Shown here piece by piece: positions 6,676 through 12,911 of a DNA stretch of 13,947 nucleotides (positions are counted from its first letter, which is position 1; every line of letters begins with the position of its first letter). Made by a program: the position numbers and the translations under genes. Location of the stretch: the NCBI GenBank assembly GCA_036525535.1, contig DATDAH010000019.1, positions 1-13,947 of the forward strand, given 5' to 3'. Source of the stretch: DATDAH01 sp036525535. Lineage in GTDB: Bacteria; Actinomycetota; Acidimicrobiia; Acidimicrobiales; DATDAH01. A model generated the notes under the pieces. That model was not told the DNA's origin. It saw nothing but the letters and a program-made list of their open reading frames with translations, and ran no database searches.

Positions 6676-8922
6676 CGGGGCGGCTTGGATGGCGCGCCAG
6701 ACGCGCTCGGGGGTGCACGGCATGTCGATGTGGCGGACGCCGAGGTGGCTGACGGCGTCGATCACCGCGTTCTGCACCGCCGGCGTGGAGCCGATGCTGC
6801 CGGACTCGCCGATGCCCTTGGCGCCGAGCTCGTTCAGCGGCGTGGGGGTGACCATCTCGATGCGCTCGAAGCTGGGGACCTCGCTGGCTGCGGGGACGGT
6901 GTAGTCGGCCAGGTTGCAGGTCTGCGGGTTGCCGTCCTCGTCGTAGGCCATCTCCTCGAAGAGGGCCTGGGCGGCGCCCTGGGCCAGGCCCCCGTGGATC
7001 TGGCCGTCAGCCAGCATGGGGTTGATCAGCGTGCCCGCGTCGTCGACGGCGATCAGGCGGGTGAGCACCACGGCGCCGGTCTCGGTGTCCACCTCCACGA
7101 CCGCCACATGGGCCCCGAAGGGGAAGGTCGGGCCTTCGGCGGTGAAGTCCGAGGCGCCCATGAGGGGCTCCCCGGACTGGCCCGCCACCTCGCCCCAGCT
7201 CACACCTACGGCGGGGACGCCGGCCACATGGAACTGGCCGCTGGCGGTGTCGAGCACGACGTCGTCGACGGACGCCTCGAGCAGCTCGGCCGCCTGCTCC
7301 CGGGCCCGGTCGATGAGGTGGGCCGAGGCCGACAGGATCGACGAGCCGGCGATCTGCACGGAGCGGGAGCCGCCGGTCGTGCTGCCCGCGGCCACGTCGT
7401 CGGTGTCGCCGTGGATGACCCGGATCGCCTCCATGGGCACGCCCAGGCGGTCCGAAGCCAGCATCTTCCAGGTCGTGTCGTGGCCCTGACCGAAGGGTGT
7501 GGCTCCGGTGCGGACCTCGACCGTTCCGTCCCCCAGCGCGGTGACCGTGCCGAATTCGCCGCCAGCGCCGAGGGCGGTGATCTCCACGTAGACGCTCAGC
7601 CCGATGCCGAGCTGGCGCGCGTCCCCCGCCTCTCGCCGGCGGACCTGCTCGGCCCGCAGGCCGGCGTAGTCCGAGGCCTCGAGCGCCATGTCCAGCGCGG
7701 TCGTGTAGGCCCCGATGTCGTACACCGCCCCGCCTGGCGTGCTGTACGGGTACACGTCGTCGGCCAGCAGGTTCCTCCGGCGCACGTCAGCCGGATCCAT
7801 CTCGATCTCGGCCGCGAACAGGTCCATGGCCCGCTCGATGGCGGCGGCGGCCTCCGGCCGACCGGCCCCACGGAACGGGCGCATCGGCGTGGTGTTGGTG
7901 ACCACCGACGCGGACTCGAAGCCGAGGTTGGTGATGGCGTAGACCCCGCTGGTCATCATCCGGGTCATGAACGGCAGGACCGCCCCGAGCATGGGGTAGG
8001 CCCCGCTGTCCTGGATGACCGACAACGAGTAGGCGGTGACCTTGCCGTCCCGGTTGCCGCCGATCTTGACCTGCTGGATCTGGCCCCGACCGTGGACGAA
8101 CCCGGTCATGTTCTCCGAGCGGGTCTCCGCCCAGCGCACCGGACGGCCGACCCGGCGGGCGAGGTCGCCGATGAGAAGCTCCTCCGGCAACTCGCCGTTC
8201 TTGGCCCCGAAGCTGCCCCCGACATGGGGCACGACGACCCGGACATCCGCCGGATCGAGGCCGTAGACGGCCGCCAGCTTGTCCCGCACGGGGTGGGCGC
8301 CCTGGCAGCTCGACCACATGATCAGGCGGCCGTCCTCCCACCAGCCCGCCGCGGCGCGGGGCTCGATGGGAGCGGCCGACACCCGCTGGTTGACGATGCG
8401 CTGCTCGACGACGGCCTCGCAGCCGTCGAAGTCGGCCACCAGGTCACCGGAGATCTCCATGGCCAGCGGGGTCTCGGCGTCCGGAAAGAGGGTCGAGCCG
8501 TGCTCGCGGGCCCGCTCGGGGTCGACGACGGCGTCCAGCGGGTCGTAGTCGATGATCAGCTGCTCGGCGGCGTCCACCGCCTGGGCCCGGGTCTCGGCCA
8601 CGACGGCGGCGACCGGTTCGCCGACGAAGCGGACGACATCCCGGGCCAGGAGCGGCCGCTTCATGGCCGGGTTCAGGAACATCATCTCGGGCTCGAGGTC
8701 GGCCAGGTCGAGGTCGGCTGCGGTGACCACGGCCAGGACACCGGGAGCGGCGAGGGCCTCGCTGGTGTCGACGGCCACGACGTGGGCGTAGGCCAGCGGG
8801 GAGCGCAGGTAGACGACATGGGCCGTGTCGGCGGGGAGGGTGACGTCGTCGACGTAGTCGCCCGCGCCCGTGAGGAGCTCCGGGTCCTCGAAGCGCTGGA
8901 CCCGGTTGCCGAGGATCGACAC
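6670..8922 (-). CDS. Xanthine dehydrogenase/CoxL-family molybdopterin-binding large subunit
   Basis: This is the large, molybdenum-cofactor-binding subunit of a xanthine oxidase-family hydroxylase. 750 aa is typical. The N-terminal hammerhead domain (about 15-125) is followed by the Mo-cofactor domains, with 'GGSFGAKNG' (235-243), 'PFRGAGRPE' (349-357), 'GQGHDTTWK' in the second Moco domain and the catalytic Glu E706 in 'GAKGIGESGSIG'. The active-site loop is of the RGAGR type, not the AYxCSFR type of form I CO dehydrogenase, so CO oxidation is unlikely; the substrate may be an aldehyde, N-heterocycle or CoA-thioester aromatic. The GTG start (8922) lies six bases after the upstream small gene. 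No [2Fe-2S] or FAD subunit genes are adjacent, so the electron-transfer partners must be encoded elsewhere. Confidence 0.9.
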   Translation of the reverse strand: MSILGNRVQRFEDPELLTGAGDYVDDVTLPADTAHVVYLRSPLAYAHVVAVDTSEALAAPGVLAVVTAADLDLADLEPEMMFLNPAMKRPLLARDVVRFVGEPVAAVVAETRAQAVDAAEQLIIDYDPLDAVVDPERAREHGSTLFPDAETPLAMEISGDLVADFDGCEAVVEQRIVNQRVSAAPIEPRAAAGWWEDGRLIMWSSCQGAHPVRDKLAAVYGLDPADVRVVVPHVGGSFGAKNGELPEELLIGDLARRVGRPVRWAETRSENMTGFVHGRGQIQQVKIGGNRDGKVTAYSLSVIQDSGAYPMLGAVLPFMTRMMTSGVYAITNLGFESASVVTNTTPMRPFRGAGRPEAAAAIERAMDLFAAEIEMDPADVRRRNLLADDVYPYSTPGGAVYDIGAYTTALDMALEASDYAGLRAEQVRRREAGDARQLGIGLSVYVEITALGAGGEFGTVTALGDGTVEVRTGATPFGQGHDTTWKMLASDRLGVPMEAIRVIHGDTDDVAAGSTTGGSRSVQIAGSSILSASAHLIDRAREQAAELLEASVDDVVLDTASGQFHVAGVPAVGVSWGEVAGQSGEPLMGASDFTAEGPTFPFGAHVAVVEVDTETGAVVLTRLIAVDDAGTLINPMLADGQIHGGLAQGAAQALFEEMAYDEDGNPQTCNLADYTVPAASEVPSFERIEMVTPTPLNELGAKGIGESGSIGSTPAVQNAVIDAVSHLGVRHIDMPCTPERVWRAIQAAPG

Positions 8923-8928
8923 CCCGGG

Positions 8929-9243
8929 CTAGTCCGAGCTCGGGAGGGGCTTGGCCTCCTTCAGGGGGAGGGCCACCCCCTCCGCCGAGAGGGAGCCGGC
9001 CCCGGGCTTCGTGCACAGGACCTCGAGGCCGCTGGCCTCGTGGACGTAGCGTTTGCCGAGCATCGTCCCTTCGGCGCGGGCGGCGTCGACGCTCCCCCGA
9101 GCCCCCTCCTCGGGAGCCTCCTCCGCGGCGACCATCGGCGCTCCCCCGCACTCGAGGGCCACGGTCTGGCTGGGCGGGCGGACGATGATCACTTCCGTGG
9201 CGCAGACGGTGCTGGCCAGCTTCGTTCCCGGAGTCAGATCCAC
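8929..9243 (-). CDS. Conserved-looking 104-aa protein of unknown function, operonic with the Mo-hydroxylase subunit
   Basis: This 104-aa soluble protein starts at GTG 9243 and stops six bases before the Mo-hydroxylase GTG. It has no signal peptide or membrane segment. Two compact, structured-looking blocks flank an Ala/Glu-rich middle (about 39-58). The N-terminal block includes 'KLASTVCATEVIIVRPP' (8-24) and 'ECGGAPM' (31-37). The C-terminal block has 'MLGKRYVHEASGLEVLCTKP' (61-80) and a charged tail ending in 'KPLPSSD'. Cysteines are at 14, 32 and 77; these could bind a metal, but no known zinc or iron-sulphur spacing is present. I have the impression of similar small actinobacterial hypotheticals but cannot name a family. 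Coding is supported by strong GC3 bias and tight spacing. Upstream, CAGGAT ends six bases before the GTG. Confidence 0.78.
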   Translation of the reverse strand: MDLTPGTKLASTVCATEVIIVRPPSQTVALECGGAPMVAAEEAPEEGARGSVDAARAEGTMLGKRYVHEASGLEVLCTKPGAGSLSAEGVALPLKEAKPLPSSD

Positions 9244-9249
9244 GGCCCC

Positions 9250-9255
9250 ATCCTG
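9250..9255 (-). promoter_or_regulatory. Candidate -10 element (CAGGAT) for the 104-aa protein operon
   Basis: On the minus strand CAGGAT ends six bases before the GTG. It keeps the two most conserved -10 positions (A2 and T6) but has C at position 1, so it is weaker than the others in this window. Confidence 0.33.
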
Positions 9256-9316
9256 CCCGACGCAGCCGAGTCGGGCCGAAACGACATCGTGCTGTTCCCT
9301 GCCGGCGCCTCCCTGC

Positions 9317-9326
9317 CCTGATCAGG
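9317..9326. repeat. 10-bp palindrome in the divergent region 9244-9357
   Basis: CCTGATCAGG is self-complementary and centred about 36 bp upstream of the predicted start of the membrane protein transcript. It may be an operator for one or both divergent units. It is short and could be chance. The rest of this 114-bp region shows only a CCCTGCC direct repeat (9297-9303 and 9311-9317). Confidence 0.3.
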
Positions 9327-9343
9327 CCGGAAGGGGGACTGCC

Positions 9344-9349
9344 TAGCCT
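9344..9349 (+). promoter_or_regulatory. Candidate -10 element (TAGCCT) for the polytopic membrane protein
   Basis: TAGCCT ends eight bases before the ATG at 9358, with no Shine-Dalgarno in the interval, consistent with a leaderless transcript. Confidence 0.42.
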
Positions 9350-9357
9350 CGCCCGGC

Positions 9358-10752
9358 ATGAGGTCGCCCTGGCACCGCCGACTCGCCGTCGCCGGCCTTG
9401 CCGCGATCGGCGTCGTCCTGCTCGCCGCGCCTCCCGCCGCGGCGCACGGGGCGGGGACGCTGAGCGGGCTGCCGTTGCCCCGTTGGCAGTTCGCGTGGGG
9501 CATCGCCGCGGTCGTGATCATCGCCTTCTTCGCGGTGGGGTCGACGTGGCGGCGGCCCCGGCTCGACGCCGCGGCGGACGGGCGCCCGTTCCCGGGATGG
9601 GCCCGACCGGTCACCACGGTCCTCGGCGTCGTCCTCCGCGTGGTCGGGGTCGTCGTCTACCTCGTCGTCGTCACCGCGGGCCTGTTCGGCAGCGAGTTCC
9701 CGGCGGCCAACATCGCCCCGATCGGCGTGTTCATCACCTTCTGGGTGGGGATCCAGTTCGTCTCGATGGTCCTGGGTGACGTCTGGCGGGTGCTGAGCCC
9801 GTTCGAGACGCTGGCCCTGGTCGGGGCCTGGGCCCGGGCCCGGATCCGCCGAGAGCCACTGGCTCCGGTCGAGCCCGACGAGCGCGCATCGCACTGGCCG
9901 GCCGCGGCCGCTGTGGCCGGGTTCGTCTGGCTGGAGCTGGCGTACCACTCGCCCACAACACCGAAGGTCCTGGGCAGCGTGGCCCTGGCCTACGGCGTGG
10001 TGGAGTTGGCCGCCGCGGCTCGCTGGGGGCGGAGCTGGCTGAGGACGGGGGAGGGCTTCGCCGCCCTCTTCTCCCTGTTCGCCGCCATGGCCCCGTTGGC
10101 GCGGGATGGCCACGGCGGGCTGAAGGTGCGATGGCCGCTGTCGGGCCTGTCGCGCCTGGTCGTGCGGCCGGGCACCCTGCCGTTGCTGTTCGTCGTCCTG
10201 GGGGCGGCCATCTTCGACGGGGTCACCCGGACGACGTTCTGGTTCGACCTCACCGTGGAGCGCCTGGGCTGGGGTTACACGGCGGTCAACACGCTGGGCT
10301 TGGCCTGGACGATCGGCATCGTGGCCCTCGTCTACCTTTCGGTCCTCCGCGTCGTGGCCCGCGTCGTCGAGGAGGACCCGGACGAGACGGCCGTCCGGTA
10401 CGCCCCGATCCTCGTCCCCGTGGCCGCCGCGTACACCATGGCCCACTACTTCTCGGTGCTGGTCCTGGAGGGCCAGGGCTTCTGGTTCCTGATCTCCAAC
10501 CCCTACGGGAACGGCTGGGACCTCTTCGGGACCGACGACAACACCGTCGACTTCAACCTGGTGAGCACGGCCACGATCACGTGGGTCCAGGCCGCGGCCA
10601 TCGGCGTCGGCATGGTCGGCGCGGTGATCGTGGCTCACGACCGGGCCGTCCGCGACCACCCGCCCCGCCAGGCGCTCGCGGCCCAGTACGTCCTGCTCGC
10701 CCTCTTCGTCGGCGCGGCGGTCACCGCCGTTGCCCTCTTCCTGGGGAACTGA
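9358..10752 (+). CDS. Polytopic membrane protein of the actinobacterial 'fenitrothion hydrolase'-like family
   Basis: This 464-aa integral membrane protein resembles actinobacterial proteins often labelled 'fenitrothion hydrolase', a label carried over from one organophosphate-degrading enzyme and probably misleading here. Residues 1-29 look like a signal peptide with a hydrophobic core (9-24) and an 'PPAAA' end; cleavage after A29 would expose 'HGAGTL' with an N-terminal His. About 9-10 further hydrophobic segments follow, near 44-61, 85-110, 119-139, 181-197, 205-221, 234-247, 272-287, 311-332, 349-371, 402-425 and 441-462. Notable conserved-looking stretches are 'ISNPYGNGWDLFG' (379-391) and 'MAHYFSVLVLEGQGFWF' (361-377). 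It is divergent from the 104-aa gene and convergent with the SnoaL-like gene (14-bp gap). The true function is unknown; catalysis on fenitrothion is not supported by anything visible. Confidence 0.82.
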   Translation: MRSPWHRRLAVAGLAAIGVVLLAAPPAAAHGAGTLSGLPLPRWQFAWGIAAVVIIAFFAVGSTWRRPRLDAAADGRPFPGWARPVTTVLGVVLRVVGVVVYLVVVTAGLFGSEFPAANIAPIGVFITFWVGIQFVSMVLGDVWRVLSPFETLALVGAWARARIRREPLAPVEPDERASHWPAAAAVAGFVWLELAYHSPTTPKVLGSVALAYGVVELAAAARWGRSWLRTGEGFAALFSLFAAMAPLARDGHGGLKVRWPLSGLSRLVVRPGTLPLLFVVLGAAIFDGVTRTTFWFDLTVERLGWGYTAVNTLGLAWTIGIVALVYLSVLRVVARVVEEDPDETAVRYAPILVPVAAAYTMAHYFSVLVLEGQGFWFLISNPYGNGWDLFGTDDNTVDFNLVSTATITWVQAAAIGVGMVGAVIVAHDRAVRDHPPRQALAAQYVLLALFVGAAVTAVALFLGN

Positions 10753-10766
10753 GCCCCGCGGATCAG

Positions 10767-11144
10767 CTAGGGCGCCACCCGCCACTGTGCACGCCACTCG
10801 GGTGGGTCGAACGGTTCGCCGACGTAGACCGTCTCGCGCTCGATCCTGCCGTCCCCGATCTCGAGGACGCCGACGCCGTAGCGCGGTTCACCACCGTCAT
10901 AGCTGACGGTCATCTCCACCACCCAGATGTCCTCCGCTCCTCGGATGCGGCTGATGTCGAAGCTCACCGATCCCGGATAGCGGCTGCGCCACTCACGGAT
11001 GTTCGCGACACCCTCGAAACGCTCCCCCGACTGTGGGAACTCGAGCACCGCGTCGTCGTCGTACATGTCGTGGGAGCCGACGGGATCGGCCGCCGCGCCC
11101 CCGAGGTTCCGCAACAACATCGCTCGAACCGTGTCTGCATCCAT
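10767..11144 (-). CDS. SnoaL-like / NTF2-fold small protein
   Basis: This 125-aa protein has the character of the SnoaL-like (NTF2-like cone) superfamily, which covers polyketide cyclases, isomerases and many unassigned proteins. Typical features are the N-terminal helix, 'MYDDDAVLEFPQSGERFEG' (27-45) resembling the 'y-d-d-vv-fp-sge-i-G' pattern, then 'NIREW' (48-52) and alternating strands ('IWVVEMTVSYDGG', 'RYGVGVLEIGDGRIERETVY') ending in 'EPFDPPEWR'. The ATG at 11144 is chosen because the family begins shortly before the first helix; the frame is open for 223 codons further upstream, but that region is antisense to another gene. CAACCT ends seven bases before the ATG. No catalytic residue can be assigned, and no neighbouring biosynthetic gene indicates a substrate. 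Confidence 0.8.
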   Translation of the reverse strand: MDADTVRAMLLRNLGGAAADPVGSHDMYDDDAVLEFPQSGERFEGVANIREWRSRYPGSVSFDISRIRGAEDIWVVEMTVSYDGGEPRYGVGVLEIGDGRIERETVYVGEPFDPPEWRAQWRVAP

Positions 11145-11151
11145 GCCGAGC

Positions 11152-11157
11152 AGGTTG
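11152..11157 (-). promoter_or_regulatory. Candidate -10 element (CAACCT) for the SnoaL-like gene
   Basis: On the minus strand CAACCT ends seven bases before the ATG at 11144. It has A2 and T6 but C at position 1. A purine-rich GCAGAGG lies further upstream and is too distant to be a ribosome binding site. Confidence 0.3.
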
Positions 11158-11201
11158 CCTCTGCTTCCTCGGCATCGCCACCTCGCGTCCCGGGAACCGG
11201 C

Positions 11202-11222
11202 ACCCCTTCGTGGGGAAGGGGT
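11202..11222. promoter_or_regulatory. 21-bp perfect inverted repeat in a divergent promoter region
   Basis: ACCCCTTC (11202-11209) and GAAGGGGT (11215-11222) form 8-bp perfect arms around GTGGG. The repeat sits 7 bp upstream of the TAGCGT -10 candidate of the coiled-coil gene and about 58 bp upstream of the SnoaL-like start on the other strand. The position suits an operator; a hairpin terminator is less likely because both flanking genes point away from it. Confidence 0.45.
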
Positions 11223-11229
11223 CAGTAGG

Positions 11230-11235
11230 TAGCGT
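11230..11235 (+). promoter_or_regulatory. Candidate -10 element (TAGCGT) for the coiled-coil gene
   Basis: TAGCGT ends six bases before ATC 11242, the codon at which the protein would begin if it follows the leaderless rule of its neighbours. It overlaps an in-frame TAG (11230-11232), which sets the upstream limit of the reading frame. Confidence 0.35.
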
Positions 11236-11241
11236 GACCCG

Positions 11242-11850
11242 ATCGAACTCGCCATTGGTGCTGTCGCCACGCTGGTCGCAGCCGTCCTCCTCGAGGCCAT
11301 CCGCCGTCGCTGGTCGAAGGCGGATCGGGCCGAAGAGCGGGGGGCGTTCGCCGCCGAGCGCCGGGCCGACCGCGCCGCCGCCGCCGCCGACCGCGCCGCC
11401 GACCGCGCCGCCCTGGTCGTCGCCGAACACCAGCGGTTCGTTCGGGAAGAGCTTCTCCTGGCCGCCAGCGCGTACCTTCGGGCCTCGGCCGCGATGATCC
11501 ACCTCCTGGCCCAACTCGACGACCTCCTGTACCAGGAGCGTTCGTACGAGGCCCATCTGCAGATCAAGGACCTCGTCCTGACGGTGGAAGGCGCCCGATC
11601 CGCGCTCGACCTGCTCGTCGATGACCCGATCCGTACCCGTCTCGTCCGGTTCGACGAGGTGTGCCTGCTGTACATCGAAGGCTTCTCTGAGGGGCGCGTC
11701 CGGTCGAACGACCGGGCGGCCAACGAGCAGTTCCAGAAGCTCGGTCGGCTGAACAGCGACATCACCAACCTGAGCGCTCGAGCCCTCCGCACCCCCGACC
11801 TGCCGGACATCACCGACCCCGGCCCGCCGCCGTCGAGTGGGCGAGGCTGA
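11242..11850 (+). CDS. Membrane-anchored coiled-coil protein of unknown function with a non-canonical or damaged start
   Basis: The reading frame is open from just after TAG 11230-11232 to TGA 11848-11850. It encodes an N-terminal hydrophobic helix 'ELAIGAVATLVAAVLLEAI' (about 2-20), the stop-transfer stretch RRRW, an Ala/Arg/Asp/Glu-rich coiled coil (about 25-70) and a helical domain to about residue 190. There is no ATG, GTG or TTG in frame before ATG 11494 (residue 85), yet the frame upstream has clear coding character. A GTG at 11234 is one base out of frame: one extra G there would give a natural start reading MDPIELAIG. Alternatively translation starts at ATC 11242. Starting at 11494 would give only 118 aa without the anchor. 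No family is recognised; the 'helix plus coiled coil plus helical bundle' layout recurs in small actinobacterial hypotheticals. Confidence 0.62.
   Translation: MELAIGAVATLVAAVLLEAIRRRWSKADRAEERGAFAAERRADRAAAAADRAADRAALVVAEHQRFVREELLLAASAYLRASAAMIHLLAQLDDLLYQERSYEAHLQIKDLVLTVEGARSALDLLVDDPIRTRLVRFDEVCLLYIEGFSEGRVRSNDRAANEQFQKLGRLNSDITNLSARALRTPDLPDITDPGPPPSSGRG
11368..11412 (+). repeat. Three copies of a 12-bp repeat within the coiled-coil gene
   Basis: GACCGCGCCGCC occurs at 11368-11379, 11389-11400 and 11401-11412, each encoding Asp-Arg-Ala-Ala. The last two are tandem and the first is separated by nine bases of GCC-type sequence. It can expand or contract by slippage without shifting the frame and lengthens the coiled coil. 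Confidence 0.75.
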
Positions 11851-11861
11851 GATCTACGGAG

Positions 11862-11908
11862 AGCCCGAGATGGGATTCGAGCCCACGACCCCCGCTTTAC
11901 AAGAGCGG
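11862..11908 (-). pseudogene. 3' half of a tRNA-Thr(UGU), probable integration scar (attachment site)
   Basis: Read on the minus strand, this piece has the anticodon stem CCGCT/AGCGG (11904-11908 with 11892-11896) around the loop CTTGTAA, with anticodon TGT at 11899-11901. A 5-base variable region follows, then a T-arm GTGGG-CTCGAAT-CCCAT, and the 3' acceptor strand CTCGGGC plus a T discriminator. No CCA is encoded. The 5' acceptor strand (GCCCGAG expected) and D-arm are absent next to it, so it cannot be a functional tRNA. The nearly invariant T54 is C. A 3'-half tRNA is what a tRNA-targeting integrase leaves at the far end of an inserted element. By orientation, the element would lie to the right of it, with the intact tRNA-Thr further right. 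The rest of 11851-12015 shows nothing else. Confidence 0.75.
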
Positions 11909-12015
11909 GTCGGGGCCCGTAGTGATCGCGCTCTCGTGCCGACCGTCGGCGAGCTGTCAGACCTCGGGTTGGAGCTGACGATGAATGCCCTGGTCGATGG
12001 GACGCAATCGCCGGC

Positions 12016-12879
12016 TCAGACGCGTGTGGCCGTCACGATCCAGGCCGCCGACGGGTAGAGCACGCCGGCGTTGGTCGCGTGGGCCTCGATCGACGCCCGC
12101 AGATCGGCGAGCGCGGCGCGACGGGCGTTGTCGTCGAGCCCGTTCAACATGAACTCGGTGAATCCGAGTCCGCACAGGAATCGATGAGCCTGCTCGGCGC
12201 TGTCACCGAACCACATGAGCTCGTCGACACCTTCGAGCTCAGTGTCGGTGAAGCCGCCGGCTGTCAGGATCGAGCGCACCCGATCGGGCGAGGACAGGGA
12301 AAACGGCCCTGGGGCATCGGGCGCCCGCGTCGGCATCTCCCGCCCGGCGGCGAGGGCATCTGAGAGGTCACGAACCCAGTGGTTTCGAGCGAGGGGTTGC
12401 CATACCAGGAGCACGAGTCGACCACCGGCAACCAGCGCTTCGGCGATGTTGGTGAACGCGGCGACCGGATCGGCGAAGAACATCGACCCAGTGCGACTGA
12501 TGGCGACGTCGAAGGTGGAGGGGCCGAAGGGATGGACCTGGGCGTCGGCCTGCAGGAACCGGGCGTTGGCGATGCCCTCCTCGTGGGCGCGCAGCTGTGC
12601 ACACTCGACCATCCGTGATGACAGGTCGACGCCGAGGGCGGACCCGGACCCCGCGGCGCGAGCCGCGTCGCGGGTGGCCTGACCCGTGCCGCACCCGACA
12701 TCGAGGACGCGATCGGTGGCTTCGATCCGTGCGGCCTCGAGGAACCGCTGCTGATAGCGGCTGAGGCCGTTGTCGAAGATTGACTCGTTGGCGACCCAGT
12801 AGTCGCCGTCGGTGCCGTCCCAGGCCCTCAGCGCTTCGGAGTTTCCCGGGTCGACGGTGAGTGCGTCGGTCCTCGCCAT
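12016..12879 (-). CDS. Class I SAM-dependent methyltransferase (Methyltransf_11/25 type)
   Basis: This 287-aa Rossmann-fold methyltransferase carries the SAM-binding motif I 'VLDVGCGTGQATRDAA' (58-73), the acidic motif II end 'GVDLS' (83-87), motif 'ARFLQADAQVHPF' (106-118) and post-motif 'FDVAISRTGSMFFADP' (123-138). Then comes 'VAGGRLVLLVWQ' (150-161). The N-terminal 'WDGTDGDYWVANE' (20-32) is typical of a large actinobacterial group of small-molecule methyltransferases; the acceptor cannot be predicted. The start is ATG 12879, preceded by GGAAGGGG at a good Shine-Dalgarno distance; a longer frame to 13089 runs through the promoter and padR and is not used. It is divergent from padR, with a shared 73-bp region, so PadR probably controls it. 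It contains no membrane or signal segment. Confidence 0.9.
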   Translation of the reverse strand: MARTDALTVDPGNSEALRAWDGTDGDYWVANESIFDNGLSRYQQRFLEAARIEATDRVLDVGCGTGQATRDAARAAGSGSALGVDLSSRMVECAQLRAHEEGIANARFLQADAQVHPFGPSTFDVAISRTGSMFFADPVAAFTNIAEALVAGGRLVLLVWQPLARNHWVRDLSDALAAGREMPTRAPDAPGPFSLSSPDRVRSILTAGGFTDTELEGVDELMWFGDSAEQAHRFLCGLGFTEFMLNGLDDNARRAALADLRASIEAHATNAGVLYPSAAWIVTATRV

Positions 12880-12888
12880 CGCTTGCCC

Positions 12889-12911
12889 CTTCCGGTAGGG
12901 TACTTCCGGTA
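12889..12911. repeat. Direct repeat of CTTCCGGTA in the divergent promoter
   Basis: CTTCCGGTA occurs at 12889-12897 and 12903-12911, start-to-start distance 14 bp. The second copy touches the inverted repeat at 12912. The pair lies in the leader and promoter of the methyltransferase and could be an additional binding site. Confidence 0.4.

Noticed and set aside
6670..8922. Aerobic CO dehydrogenase (form I CoxL)
   Set aside because: The active-site loop reads PFRGAGR rather than AYxCSFR, and coxM/coxS are not present.
6685..9321. 878-aa open frame on the plus strand
   Set aside because: It is antisense to the Mo-hydroxylase and 104-aa genes. Its translation is a Gly/Asp/His/Val-rich mix with no motif, the usual GC3 shadow.
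9343..10797. 484-aa open frame on the minus strand
   Set aside because: It is antisense to the polytopic membrane protein and is dominated by Arg, Gly, Asp and Pro; no recognisable domain.
11911..11975. Possible rest of the tRNA-Thr (a GCTC...GAGC pairing and an ACCCGAG upstream of the anticodon arm on the minus strand)
   Set aside because: The spacing to the anticodon stem is far too long and no D-loop GG is positioned correctly, so the intact-tRNA reading was dropped in favour of a 3' half.
11837..12058. 73-aa plus-strand frame containing 'EMGFEPTTPALQERV'
   Set aside because: That peptide is the well-known artefact of translating the antisense of a tRNA 3' half; it marks the tRNA fragment and is not a protein.
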